Shown here piece by piece: positions 49,808 through 61,860 of a DNA stretch of 64,000 nt. Numbering within the stretch: position 1 is the first letter of the stretch; the number at the start of each line of letters is the position of its first letter. Origin of the DNA: Diadema setosum (lineage: Eukaryota > Echinodermata > Echinoidea > Diadematoida > Diadematidae); the NCBI RefSeq assembly GCF_964275005.1, contig NC_092705.1:1440071-1504070 (forward strand), given 5' to 3'. The notes under the pieces are model-generated. The model did no database searches, was not told where the DNA came from, and saw nothing but the letters and a program-made list of their open reading frames with translations. The position numbers were made by a program, and so were the translations under genes.

Positions 49808-52800
49808 GAATCTGCGTAGATGTGCTGTTGTATTGAAATTGCATTTTATTTAAAGCTTTAAAAAAGTTCAGGAGGCTAGTACAGTACCCTTGGCTTTGGC
49901 GAGTAGCCCTATTACTGTTGCTGCATATCAAATTACGACAGGGCTGTCATACCAGTCACCATGGAAATACGTAGGGACACAGTGCGACCATCGTGACCAT
50001 GGTGCAACTATGTGGATTTTGAATTATCATTATGATGATTATGATTATGTTGATGATTATGATGATTATTATTATTATTAATTCAGGATTTCAGACATGT
50101 GTACATAGACAAATGCAAAACGAATTTGATTCAGCATAATAAACAAATTTGATGCAGGGCCCCTTAGTTAATCAGTTTTTTTAACTAAAAGGGCTACTCT
50201 GAGAAAACAAAATGGAATAGATAAATAAATGAATAAATAAACAAAGAATGAGATAAATTATAATACAGCAATGAAGCACAAATGGACAAACAGACCTAGT
50301 AGATTGTGACATAGAAAACAGGGCTGCCAGGAGCAAGAATCGATTACATACTTGGGAGCTCAGACCTACTACTATAAATCTAATCTTGATTATGTGCTTT
50401 ATTTTGGTGTTATCGATTTAACCTTTCACAATTTACAACTTAACAAAAGCAATGATTTATTGCTTTGTCTGCACAATGTAGATCTCTTCTCTCTACACTG
50501 TTATCAGCTTTGTAAAGGCAAAAGTTACCAGGATGAAAATCGCTGCAAAAAAAAAAAAAAAAAAAAAAAGATCATGCTGTCGGCTGTGCGGCATTACGCT
50601 CAAGCAGCGCACACGCAGAAACAATTGCTGTAGCAGACTATCAAAGGTGATGCACATGCCACGTGTGATACAAAGCACTTTGAATACATTGGAATTGCAG
50701 TGGTGGACAGGGTTTTGCAGTCAGAAATGCAAATTTTGCCCCATTTACATTGCATGTTGGCTTGCTGTAGGTTGTAATATTAAATTTATAAGTCCAAGAA
50801 ATCAATTTAATGTGAGTAAAGTGTAACATTTTAGGTAGAATGTAGAAATTTGTTATGTTTTGTAGCTGCTACAAGGGGTGTCCCTAAGAAAAGTGTGCGG
50901 ATACTTGTCAGATTATGCCATGCTCGTCTGTTCAGGCTGCACTTTCATGTATGTAGGCTGAGCAGTGCTTGTCTACGTACATTTGTACGTATGGTCAAAA
51001 TAAAATTCTTGATATTATTGCATCATTGGGCAATACAGAATGTGTTTAGAATGTGTGCTTGTGTGTGTGTTGGGGGGGATGCTAGACCAAACCACTGACT
51101 TCGATGTAATGTTATTATTTCATATGTGAGCAATATTTGTATCATGTTTTGGATGAAGATAGTCATTATGTACAAATGTGTACATACACTGTACATGATT
51201 TTGTGTACAATCACATGGTGTGGTATGTCTGCAATTAGTCATTCAGTGGGCCAATAATAATGAGCTACAGGGGTATCCTGTTTGAAGCTTCATGAGATCA
51301 AAAAATGTGATGGTCATTACTAAAGACCAGCTACAGGTATACTGTACATGCACATGTACCTACAGTTCTAATTTGTGAAAGTAGTAATTTTGTATCATAG
51401 ATTCAAACATTTTCAGAATGCAGCTGATCAACATGAGTCCTGTGTCATATTAGCATATAACACAAATCTATGACTTCCTACATTTTCACACAGCTCGTCT
51501 TCAATTGGTATGAGTTACAGTATACATGGTACAATCGGTCAGATGTTTCAATGCAGTACAACATTTGGTACCAAGTTAATAATTCAGTGTGTGAAATGCA
51601 AGTGGCAAACTGTAGCAGGGATTATAACCTGAGTGGAGAAGTCTAGTCAAATGTTGAATGTGAGATCTTGTCTGCCAGATTTTGTATACATAATGTATTT
51701 GCTTCAAGCTTGTTTGTCATTTGAATGGCTTGGTAAAGTGAGTCAAGTATTAGCTGGTGTGTGTTTGATGAGATTCTAAGAGCAGAATGTGGACACAATT
51801 AATGAAGCTTTAACCCGTTGAGGACAGGCTGATTTTGCTACAACACTCATTTCCCATCTAGACATCTGCCTGAGTATACTCGGGACTTGTCCTCAGTGGG
51901 TCAAGCTGTAATTGATCAGCAGGGAAAGATGAAAATGATATACCATAATTGGTCATACTACACTAAATCATAACAATTTTGAGTTCGTACTGGTGATGCT
52001 GTGAATTTAAAAGAAAAAAAATCATTGTGAAAAAAAGTGCATGTCAGTACAACTTTGCCTGCTCATGTATTTAATTCTGAGTCACCATGTGGCTCGCTCG
52101 GCAGCACAATCATAACCTACTTACTATCTGGGTTTGATGAGGGATGTGTCATTTCATACTGATGCATACATTGTACATGTAACTACATGTACTCGTCAGT
52201 GGTTTGTACAGAGTTGCGTATGTGCCTTCACATTGCCTCTTCATACTTGCTTTCAACTAACAAGAAACACTGGATGTGGGCAGAGGTATCTTTCCCATTG
52301 CTTGAAGTTGAAAGTTGAAATGAGCGTACAGTTTAAATTTTAAACATGACACAGAATGCCCAGCACAATGTTGGCGCATCCCTAACACTAAACACACTAA
52401 AAGCAAAACCCAATGGGGCCTGATGGGCAAAGGTGTCAGGGCATCATACATGTACCAATTTCATTTGAAATTTGATTTCAGCCTGTGATTAATTCATTTT
52501 GTCGCAGTAAAAAGTAACAACCCAGCCAGTAACCCTGTGGTGCTCCACTGTCTACGCTCTGGGAGCACCCTGAGTGAATAGCATGCTATTTGCAAAAGTT
52601 GAGAAAATGACATGAATTCAGGCACCACTAAAAGTGCCTTATTTCACCAGCAATGAGCTGGTGTTTTATACTACATTGACATCCATAGATGTCTAATTTA
52701 TATCTGAGGTTAAACTTGCACATAGCCAAACTGTTCCCATGATCCTGAAAAGACATTTTCTTTCGGTTATCTTCACTTCACCATTGCCATGCATGAAGTG

Positions 52801-52825
52801 CCATTGCTTCGCGAAAGTTCAGTAT
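49808..52825. other. Intergenic DNA, no gene seen
   Basis: Simple GATTAT repeats (50030-50080), A23 at 50547-50569, GTGTGTTGGGGGGG near 51060. A short GCTGCTTGAG-type similarity to 57105-57180 lies at 50575-50640. No splice-supported frame. Confidence 0.4.
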
Positions 52826-52989
52826 TCAAATAGTGAATGGTCACGAGTGCAATGGTACGAGATTTCGCACGAGGTGAAAGATAGAGGCGCTCTATTCAAC
52901 GAGGCGAAGCCGAGTTGAATAGTGCGCCTCATCTTTCACCGAGTGCGAAATCTCGTTCCATTGCACGAGTAAAGACCATACACTATTTG
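52826..52989. repeat. Foldback MITE (CAAATAGTGAATGGTC ends)
   Basis: Left CAAATAGTGAATGGTCACG, right GACCATACACTATTTG; arms share TGCAATGG, GAGATTTCGCAC, GGTGAAAGAT, TATTCAACGAGG-like words; loop at GCGAAGCC. Confidence 0.85.
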
Positions 52990-52993
52990 ATTT

Positions 52994-53415
52994 ATACAAT
53001 GTCCAAGTAGATCTTTTTCGTCTAAGTAAGCCTAGAAGTCTATATATGTATGAAAAATATAGCCATACTTACATGTGGATCCACTGCGATTCTCTTTCTG
53101 GCTTGTGCAATCAGTGTAGTATACAGGTCACTACAGTTATACTAGCGCTCATACACGTACACTAGCACTACGTAGGCATAATGTACGCGCATGCATGTAC
53201 CGCACACGTACCTGCGCTAGCTGCATGCGAGCCCCAATATGCAACACGCAGTACCGTACAATTTCTCGAACCGTGGAATAGAACGAAAAAATCGAACCAA
53301 GTTGCACGCAAAAATAGAACCAAAATTGCACGGCGCGTTGAATGGAGTACTTATTTAATATCACGTCACCAACAATCCTCCAATCAAATTACAAGGATCT
53401 ACTTGGACGTTGTAT
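52994..53415. repeat. TIR element ATACAATGTCCAAGTAGATC
   Basis: Left ATACAATGTCCAAGTAGATC is the complement of right GATCTACTTGGACGTTGTAT. Abuts the foldback at 52826-52989, so the two may be one composite of ~590 bases. CpG and CACGTA-rich interior. Confidence 0.75.
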
Positions 53416-54004
53416 AATAAAAAATAAGTCAGCCACTGAATAAATGCATTTCTCTGGCTTTTCATAGTGTTCCTTAAAAGTGCTTAGCTTCTTAGGACCT
53501 CATGAATATTCATAGATCGGAATGAAGTCATGGTTGCTAGGCCTTATTTGCACTTCATACTATGCTCAGATAAGTGATGGACGGTTAGCGCTTGCACATC
53601 GGTTCAGAGTGTACAATGTAGAGTTGTCATGGTGGTTAGCAACAGGCAGTAAACATGACCAAATCAAGAAAAAAATCATGAATTTAGACAGTAAAAGAAT
53701 ATTGGAGGAACCAAATGTTACACCTCATTACTTAATATTTAGTTGAGTTGACCTACATCTACATGTATTTGTATTCAAATTGAAAAAAAAAATAGTTTTT
53801 AAAGCTTAATTTCATGTTGAAATACCACCACTCACAAGATACTAAATGCTTATATATCCACGGCTTGAACGCTTCATGTTCATTCGGGCTGGTCATAGTT
53901 ACCCAGCCAGTAATGAACAAGTGGGGACAATATGATTATGTTCTAATTCTTTCAGTTTGGTCAGTGGCTTACACATCAAGGGACTGACCGATACAGGCTG
54001 TTAA

Positions 54005-54233
54005 TTCAAAGGTGTATAAAGTTCTGGTCGAGGTGAGGATTTAGCTTTTAACGTTTTGCGAGATATTCAGAAACCACTCTGTGAGATGTCAAAGAGCATG
54101 CAATTCTATTAAGGGGTATCAAAAGTTTATTTGATGAAATTCGGTTTTGAAATGGCTGAGATATTCAAAAACAAGGTGAAATATAGCTATCCTAATAAAA
54201 GGCGTGGCCTGTCGCCTTTTATTATTATCACTT
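54005..54233. mobile_element. TTAA-type foldback MITE, left half
   Basis: Matches the left arm and the start of the central hairpin of 56022-56400, then stops abruptly at TATCACTTT, where the AGCTCGGCTCAAG repeat begins. No TTAA is preserved on the left. Confidence 0.7.
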
Positions 54234-55370
54234 TTTAGCTCGGCTCAAGTGAGCTATTGCGATCGCTCTTCGTCCGGCGTCCATCGTGCGTAAACTTTTT
54301 ACGTTTTCATCTTCTTGAGAATCCCATGACCGATTTCCACCAAACTTGGCAGGTAGCATCCCTAGGGGGATAGGATCTCAATTTGTTCAAATGGGCACCA
54401 TGGCCCTCCTGGGGGGCCCCAGGGGGGCCCAAACACCCTAAAATTAAGGAATCTTTAAAAATCTTCTTCTGTAGAACCAGAAGTGATAGAGCTTAGTTAA
54501 TTAATACTATGAGTTAGTACATTGATGACTGTAGTTTCAAGTTTGTTCATGGGGGAATCAGGGGTACCCCCCTTGGGACCCAGAGGAGGGGGGTGGGGAG
54601 GGGTCCTTATGGGGCATAAATTGTACATTTTCATCTTCACTTTGATATCCCCATGTCTGATTTTCACCAAACTTGGTAGGTAGCATCCCTAGGGGGATAG
54701 GATCTCAATTTGTTCAAATGGGCACCATGGCCCACCTTGGGGGCCTCCAGGGGGCCCAAACCCCAACCCCAACCCCCCCCCCCCCCCAAATTCAGGAATC
54801 TATAATAATCTTCTAGAACCAGGGCCCCGTTTTATCAAAAGATATAATCGATTATAAATTTCCGTACCACACAGCCTGTCATAGACTTACAGTTGAAATC
54901 AACTATATAATCAATTTTAACTCTTCATAAAACAGGGCCCAGAAGTGATAGGGCTTAGATAATACTATGAGTTAGTACATTGATGACTGTAGTTTCAAGT
55001 TTGTTCATGGGATTGTTGGAATCAGGGGTACCCCCCACCCCTCCCCTTGGGACCCAGGAGAGGGGATGGAGAGAAGTCCTACAACAGTTGTAATGAGGCC
55101 TAAATTGTACATGTTCATCTTCTTCTTGAAAACCTCATGATGAATTTTGACCAAACTTAGCATGTAGCATCCCTAGGGGGATAGAATCTCAATTCCTTCA
55201 AATGGGCACCATGTCCCTCTTGGGGGCCCCTAGGGGGCCCACCACCCCCCCCCCCCCCCACATTAAGGAATATTTAAAATCTTCTACTCTAGAACCAGAA
55301 ATGATAAAGCATAGTTAATACCAGGGTTGCTTGCCCCCCCCCCCCCCCCCCCCACCTTGGAGTTGGGGGG
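54234..55370. mobile_element. Dispersed repeat AGCTCGGCTCAAGTGAGCT with tandem units
   Basis: Starts with a short hairpin and GTCCGGCGTCCATCGTGCGT. Then three diverged long units, each with TCATCTTCTT, CACCAAACTTGG, AGGTAGCATCCCTAGGGGGA, ATGGGCACCATGG and AGAACCAGAAGTGATA (54290-, 54625-, 55105-). C/G-run rich. The layout resembles the HINE-like elements in introns 6 and 12, but the 3' end is not recognised; the end coordinate is approximate. Confidence 0.6.
54822..54940. mobile_element. MITE GGGCCCCGTTTTAT nested in the previous repeat
   Basis: GGGCCCCGTTTTATCAAAAG at left, CATAAAACAGGGCCC at right, arms with TATAATCGATTATAA-like sequence. It splits AGAACC|AGAAGTGATAG, which is intact in the other units at 54474 and (drifted) 55298. 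Confidence 0.85.
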
Positions 55371-55377
55371 GGGGGGC
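55324..55377. repeat. C20 and G14 runs facing each other
   Basis: A run of about 20 C, then ACCTTGGAGTT, then about 14 G: a homopolymer hairpin. Confidence 0.9.
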
Positions 55378-56021
55378 AATTTATTTTCAGAGATCAGCAT
55401 AAGAGAAGAAATTAGATACTAATGTGTCAGTTTAATGCTCAGGGCATGAGAGTGACAGTGTTGGAATCTTTGTATGTGTGTATTCAAGACAACATTGTGT
55501 GGTCTTGGTGAAGATAATGAAGATAATAAAGAGTATATTCTAGTAAGCTGATTGAAATATATTCCCCTGAAATTGGAGTTATGTACAATCTGACTGCAGG
55601 CATCCCGTTGTAATGGGAATACATACCTTAATCAACCCATACATTGTACATCTCCATACTGAATGGGCCCCAAGGTCATTGGAATTGCATTAAATCATAT
55701 AATTCGCGCAGAGTGCTGGTGCTGCATTGCATGGATGGCTTGTCTCACCTAATCTCATTTAACCGGTTGTACAATGAACGTGGTATGTAATTACCGCTGC
55801 CACATTCCCCTGATACAGACTTGGTACAAAAAAACAAACAAACAGACAAACCAGGAGTCGCTTGCCATGTTATCAGGAGCACAGTATACATACAACCCTG
55901 TATGTACATGTAAAACATGTACACTGTTGTGTATGTACATTGTATGTATAATGTAGTCCAATATGGGCTTATGAAAGTGTGAGATTGAGCCAATTACTTT
56001 ATCTTGTACATCAAACGTTAA
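55378..56021. other. Intergenic DNA, no gene seen
   Basis: AT-rich, with GTACATGTA words. A short frame on the minus strand has no supported borders. Confidence 0.4.
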
Positions 56022-56400
56022 AGGGATGGTATAGTATTGGTGGAGATGAAGATTGAGCTTGCAACTTTTTGCAAGATACCAAGAAACCACTTATGAAATA
56101 GTACAGAACATACCATTCTAAGAGGAATTCAAAGTTTATGTGATGAAAATCGGTTTCGGAATGGCTGAAACATTCAAAAGCAAAGTAAAACAGAGTGATC
56201 GTAATAAAAGATGGGTCCCACCTTTTATTAGGATTGCTTTGTTTTGGATATCTCAACCATTTCAAAACCAATTTTCATCAAATAAACGTTGAATTCCTCT
56301 TGAGATGACATGCTCTTTCGTACTTCACAAGAGGTTTCTCATAATCTCACCGAAAATGTTAGAAACCTGAAATTAGGTCTCAACCATATCTATGGTCCCT
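56022..56400. mobile_element. TTAA-type foldback MITE, best preserved copy
   Basis: AGGGATGGTATAGTATTGG to CTATGGTCCCT with intact TTAA at 56018-56021 and 56401-56404. 379 bases; arms complementary across CATTCTAAGAGGAATTC, TTTGATGAAAA-like and GGCTGAAACAT/ATCTCAACC words, with a central hairpin near 56210. Confidence 0.9.
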
Positions 56401-56404
56401 TTAA

Positions 56405-58081
56405 AGTGCTTGAATGCATATTCCTGGTTTGACAGTGAATATTGAAATACCTTAGGAAGCCAAGAATGTTCTTACAGTAGGCATCCTTGAAGCTCTCCAA
56501 ATCATTTTAGGCCGAAACTCATTTGCATGTGCGTGGGTTAGTGAAAGCTTTAGTTTTCTATAATTGGTTGGTGTGTTGTGTGTGTGTGTGTTTGTTTGTG
56601 CTTTTTGAAGGGATGTTAAAATGGTGCTACCGTACAAGTGGTAAGTGGTCAAAACTTCCTGTGAAAAGTACATTGGTACGATGCTAAAAAAAAAGAAAAA
56701 AGTGTAGGTCAGCTGTTGTATCACCAAGGTCAAATGTATTAAGTTACATGGTGCAACAAGTTTATTGTTAAGAGCTTTTGCTGGACACACCTTCGAAATA
56801 TCCCATTACATTTATACACTTTGTAGAAAATGATTGTCTAGCCCGACCAGACACCATGCAAAGCACAGCGTCAGACAAGCGGGGCCTCGCCATCACATCG
56901 GAAACCACAACACAACTACAAAACATATAAAAATTTATACGTTACTCACGTAAAGTGCATGCTTATATTACAGAAGGTACATAACTCCATAGAGAGCCCT
57001 CGTGACATGTCCATGGAACAAAAAAATGACACTTTCTAGTGCAATCCCTGACTGTTGGGGTTCATCGTTGCAGAATTCAAAATGGCGCATTGATCACTCT
57101 GCAATTATGCGCGCGTGCGTGACCATAAGTGCAGTGATCTTTTGCGTGTGTGAGCTGCTTGAGTGTAGCGGTTGACAGCGTGTCCTTTAAAAATGCATTC
57201 AGATCGCGTGAGCTCCCAATAAAGACGATGTACTAATGTTCGCAGATGCTGCATATAATCTTTGTTTTTGGTAAGTTGTGAATTGTGTATCAACATGTCA
57301 ATATCGATAAGTTAGCTATGAAGTCTCATTAATGAAGATTGTCTTTAATGAGTTTAAGGTGACAAAAATGATGTCAAGTATCAAAATTCAATGCGATCGT
57401 TAAATTCGCTTTGTGTTTGCTCTTTGTTGTGGGCCGCTCTGGTACAGCCCTGTCGCTATTTATACAGCGACTGGGCTGTGTATGGTTAATGATGTCAAGC
57501 CATTGGAAAGGCACATGTGATTTTATCTAAAAAAATCCATAACTCACTTCATGTTTGGATAGTGTGATATTACAGCTAATAACCAGTTCTCTAAGTGTAC
57601 TACATTTGTACATAGTGTACACTATATGATGAGTTGGAACATTTGAAGCACACAAACAATTTGTACATGTCTTGCACATAAATACAAGTGTTTAGCACAC
57701 CTACACGTAACATGATAAAAATGGCAAAGAAACCAAAACTGGGGATTTACTTATTTTAGATGAATCAGACAGGATTTTATGAGCTACAGCTACATCTAAT
57801 GTTTATCTGTGTGAGAACTAGAGATCATTAAATGTTTATTGGTCTAGGGGGGTTGCATTGTTAAAAAATATTCCTGGTATGCTGGATTCAATGATTTCTA
57901 ACATTTTACTCATTTTCCCCAAATCTTACGAGCTACCACATGAACAGTAAAGTGTGAATTTATCCTGTGTATCGTTTGTATGTTGCTGGTAGTCTGTCTG
58001 TATTTTGGAATCAGAGACACTTTCTATGTATCCCTGAAATTTGACATAGTGTAGGCCTATGCAGTGTGTTGTGTACATGTA
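56405..58081. other. Intergenic DNA, no gene seen
   Basis: Includes a GT run near 56577, a GTGCGTGACC...GAGCTGCTTGAGTG fragment (57105-57180) and a hairpin at 57433-57480 (ACAGCCCTGTCGCT / AGCGACTGGGCTGT). No splice-supported coding frame. Confidence 0.45.
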
Positions 58082-58259
58082 CTGTACAGTGCACTCCCGT
58101 TATAACAAAATTCCGGTTACAGTGAAGTAAAAATTCAGGCCGCAAAATTATCCGCTCTTTGTTCTTTGTTGTTTATTTCTTCGGTTATAATGAAATTTCA
58201 ATATAACGAAAGAAAACTGTCGGTCCTGAGGACTTTATTATGACAGGAGTCCACTGTAT
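58082..58259. repeat. MITE TACAGTGCACTCC, second complete copy
   Basis: TACAGTGCACTCCCGTTATA at left and GACAGGAGTCCACTGTA at right; internal GGTTATAATGAAATTTCAAT. Matches 32576-32766. Confidence 0.8.
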
Positions 58260-59229
58260 GTACATGTATTATATGTCCCACTGTTCCTAATTCGTTTTTC
58301 CATTTCTAAGGTGAAGAACGATTATTGGTATGAATTCATCGGTGCAGATTTAGAATTCATGTGTATTATTTTTTTAAGGTATCTGTCTTTTAGAAACATG
58401 TTTTGTTGATGTTCCGTACAACAGTGTTTTGTTAGTCTGTTTGTGTACCTCAATGTTAATGAGATATGTTGAAAACATCTACAAGTCACACTACAGTATA
58501 CCATGGTAAACAGTAGTTATAATGAGAAATATGGCAAGGACTCCAAGGAGAACTGTCATGAAACCTTCATTTTCAATATGAGCCTTTTTATAGAAATTTC
58601 ATGGTTTTATGATTGCTGTAAGTTTTAAAGGAAAGAGCAGGTTCAAGTAAATATTCATTGACCCACATGTAATTACAGAGTGCACATTATGCAAATGATT
58701 TAAGTTAATGGGATTTTATGAAGTACATTGAGGTAGCAGACCTACCAAGTCTCAGGGCCTCATCTCATGTTCACACGCTCAGCATCCATTTTTTCACGCC
58801 TCCGGACACGGCAAGGAAAAAAAGAAAAAAGAAAAAGAAAGACCACAGTTTAAAACAAAAAGACTGCATTTTATTCTCAGACAACCAAAAGATTTGGTGC
58901 ATACTTGTGATGCAATTTCATCAGCAAAATTGCCTCACAGGTATGCACCAAATCTCATAATTTCACATCTCAAATTAAAAAACACCAATTCAAAAACCAG
59001 TTAATAGAACCAGTATGGAGCTTTGATGTACACTCAGTACAACTTAAAGTGGCATACAGTATACTACAGTATGTACACACATCCATGTATACCGCATGCA
59101 TCATCCCACATTAATTGAATGGCAGAGTATCGTAGATTAAAGGCTGAAACAAAGTAACGTGAACGAAAAGTATCAGAATTGATGACAATTTGTCTTTTCT
59201 TCAGTGATTATATATGCTAATTCAAGATA
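58260..59229. other. Intergenic DNA around the hairpin, no gene seen
   Basis: AT-rich. Only the hairpin at 58890-58955 stands out. Confidence 0.45.
58890..58955 (+). ncRNA. Pre-miRNA-like hairpin (candidate) or tiny foldback
   Basis: AGATTTGGTGCATACTTGTG (left) pairs with CACAGGTATGCACCAAATCT (right); the stem continues with GCAATTT / AAATTGC to a 7-base loop CATCAGC. That is a 29-step stem with one wobble and one mismatch. Size and shape fit a microRNA precursor, but no seed is recognised and a short MITE would look the same. Confidence 0.3.
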
Positions 59230-59441
59230 CTGTAAAAGTGGATATTTTCGCGTGACTAATTTTTCGCGCTTGGCCGGGTCGGAAGAGTTTCGCGTGTTTT
59301 TAATTCCGCGGAATCAAGACATCACGCACAGGCACATATGGCAAGCAAAAATATTCGCGTGCTTTTATTTTCGCGCTAGTTTCTGGTTGCGCAAAATGCG
59401 CGAAAATTTGAACACCGCGAAAATTTCCACTTTTACAGTAC
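59230..59441. repeat. CGCGAAA MITE with ATACTGTAAAAGTGG ends
   Basis: Left ATACTGTAAAAGTGGATATT, right AATTTCCACTTTTACAGTA. Interior is rich in TTCGCG/CGCGAA words. 212 bases; related to 38832-39019 by its TACTGTAAAA ends. Confidence 0.85.
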
Positions 59442-61304
59442 TATGTCTATGCATTCAAGTTACATACAAACTGTATTTGTAAGATTGGAGACTGCTGCAT
59501 ATGTCTGGGAATGGTGTTTGTTCTGAAGAGAATCATTCTTTGACTTTTTATTATAGAAGAACTTTGCAGTGGATGATACTGTGGTATCAAAATAGTCAAA
59601 GAAAGAAAGCTGTTGATTGTCGCAACTGAACTGTGATCCTTAACTTCTTTTGTTGATATCCCAAAGATGACAGACCATTGGCATATCATTATTTCACTCA
59701 ACAGGGTTGAAAGTCCTGTGGAAATGTAATACCTGCAGCTATTGTGTGGTAACAAGACCCCCCCCCCCATACAGTTTTATGTGTAACTCATTATGCAGCA
59801 ACAGCAAGCTGTTTCCAGTTTTCCTGTGGGGATTACCCCTTTATGCCACGTTGTCTGAAGGTCAAAGTGCATGTACATAATGGAGGGCTGACATTCTTGT
59901 GCAACAATTTTCAGGCAGTTACAGATTGGCACATACACAGTAAGCAGTACAGTGCGGAGGGTGCCAAGATGGGCGACAGTGTGAATGCCAAATGCATGAT
60001 TTTGCACAATTTCCAAATGTTGCTTGAGAATTTTACATTGAGCAGGCGGAATATGAGCCACAGTCTGCGTACAAGAAGTATAAAAATAAGTTTCCTTGAA
60101 GTAGAATATTGCAAATAGGAATTTTATGAAGCTATACATGTACAATGTACAGGTGTAGAATGTCCTTGGTGTATCACTGTGCATTTACTATGCACACGTA
60201 TTACATTTTATAGATGGGAGTCCAATTGGACTACAAACATGTACTAGCATAAATGCTATTGCATAAGCCAGCACATACAATGTAATGTGAAAAATTTTAT
60301 ATATTTTCCTCTTTTTTTTTTGGGGGGGGGGGGTATTGGCATGTCTGCAAAATCCTTGCAGTATGATAATGTGTTAAAAGTGCTTACAAGTACACTATAA
60401 AACTGCTGTATAGAGAAGTCAACTCGTACAGGAAATACTCAGAAAGAACTGACATACAATGCCTACATCAAAATAGAACATTGCTCATTCAAGTGTGTAT
60501 TTATAAACATGTGAGTTCTTGTCATATAGGACACACAGTACCGACAAATCTACGGCAAACATGTTTCAAAATTCAGTTTCTTCAGTGAGTCCTCAGTGAC
60601 CTTGAAACGTTCTAACTACTGTAAATGAAGTGCAGATATACAATTATAGTCATAATGGATTTACAGTGTAAAGCATTGAAATAATATAAATGAAAATCTT
60701 TTTTCTTTTTTTTTTTTTTGTTGTTGAATGCAGTGCCCATTTTATTCTAAACAGTAATTTTCTCTCCTTTTTTTTTTTTTTTTTGGGGGGGGGGGGGGGA
60801 GGGTTCTGTGCACATCTAGTGCTCTTCACAAACATGATCTATGTTTGGAATGATGTTACTGTAAATGTTAAATACATAGCTTTTATAAACTGTATTTCTG
60901 TAACAGGCAGTGTTATCTTTTTTCATTTGTATGATACAAGTATGTGGTTCTTTCTTTATTCTTTTATTCTTGTTTGTAATACAGTTTTTGGCATGCAGCT
61001 TTCCACATAAACTACAGATAGAACAGAGCTGTGTGCATGGGGGAATGGTGCTTTACTTTGAAGGGGAACAGATCACATTTTTGAAATTGATCATTAACTG
61101 TATGGAAACTTTCCATGTGATGTCATCAGTGATCAGTATTCTTATTGGCTAGCTTTCAATTTAAATGTTGTTCAAGCCAGTTTGCTCCCATTCTTTAAAA
61201 AAAAGCAAAACACACTGACATCTAATTTCTTTTGTACATATTACATGCATTATATCCACTTATGTACTCTTCATTCATTAAATGATTCAATACATGTATC
61301 ATAA
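59442..61304. other. Intergenic DNA, no gene seen
   Basis: Includes C11 (59758), two T(n)G(n) composites (60312-60333, 60769-60799) and AT-rich sequence. No supported coding frame. Confidence 0.45.
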
Positions 61305-61860
61305 TTTTGTGAGTTTTGCGAGAGCCAAGATTAGCAAAATTAAAGGGATGGTGTAAATTGTGGTTGAGATGAGGACTCAGATTTTAACCTTTTTGCAAGG
61401 TAGCCACTTAGGAAATATTTGAGCATACAATTCTGAAAGGAAATCAAAGTTTATTAGATGAAAATCAGTTTTGAAATGGCTGAGATGTCCAAAAATAATG
61501 TACAACAATGTGGTCCACCTTTTATGAGGACATTTTGTTTTGGGATATCTCAGCCATGTTAAAAATGATTTTTATCAAATAAACTTTGAATTTCTCTTGG
61601 AATTGTATGCTCTTTAATATTTCATAAGTGGTTTGTAATCATCTTGCCAAAAAGTTAAAATCTACAATGTTGTCCCCACCTAAACCAAAACTATTTTTTC
61701 CCTTTAAAGATACTTGTTAAAGTCCATGTCTACGCTATAGGCCTGTGCATTGAATGCCAGTGGCAAATCATGAAAATTTCATGCTGTGATTAAGGCCGTC
61801 GGCTCCAATTTGCGAAAATTTCATGCCGCGAATATTTCTAGTTGTGCGGTAGTTCTGCTC
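61305..61860. repeat. GAGCCAAGATTAGCAAAATT repeat interrupted by a TTAA MITE
   Basis: Left piece 61305-61343 and right piece about 61708-61860 (TGAATGCCAGTGGCAAATC, AAATTTCATGCCGCGAA) are one copy of the repeat seen whole at 38832-39019 and 63010-63190; 61344-61703 is the insert. Confidence 0.85.
61344..61703. mobile_element. TTAA-type foldback MITE, nested
   Basis: AGGGATGGTGTAAATTG to TTTTTTCCCT with TTAA at 61340-61343 and 61704-61707. Same family as 56022-56400. The host sequence around a single TTAA is visible uninterrupted in two other copies. Confidence 0.9.
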
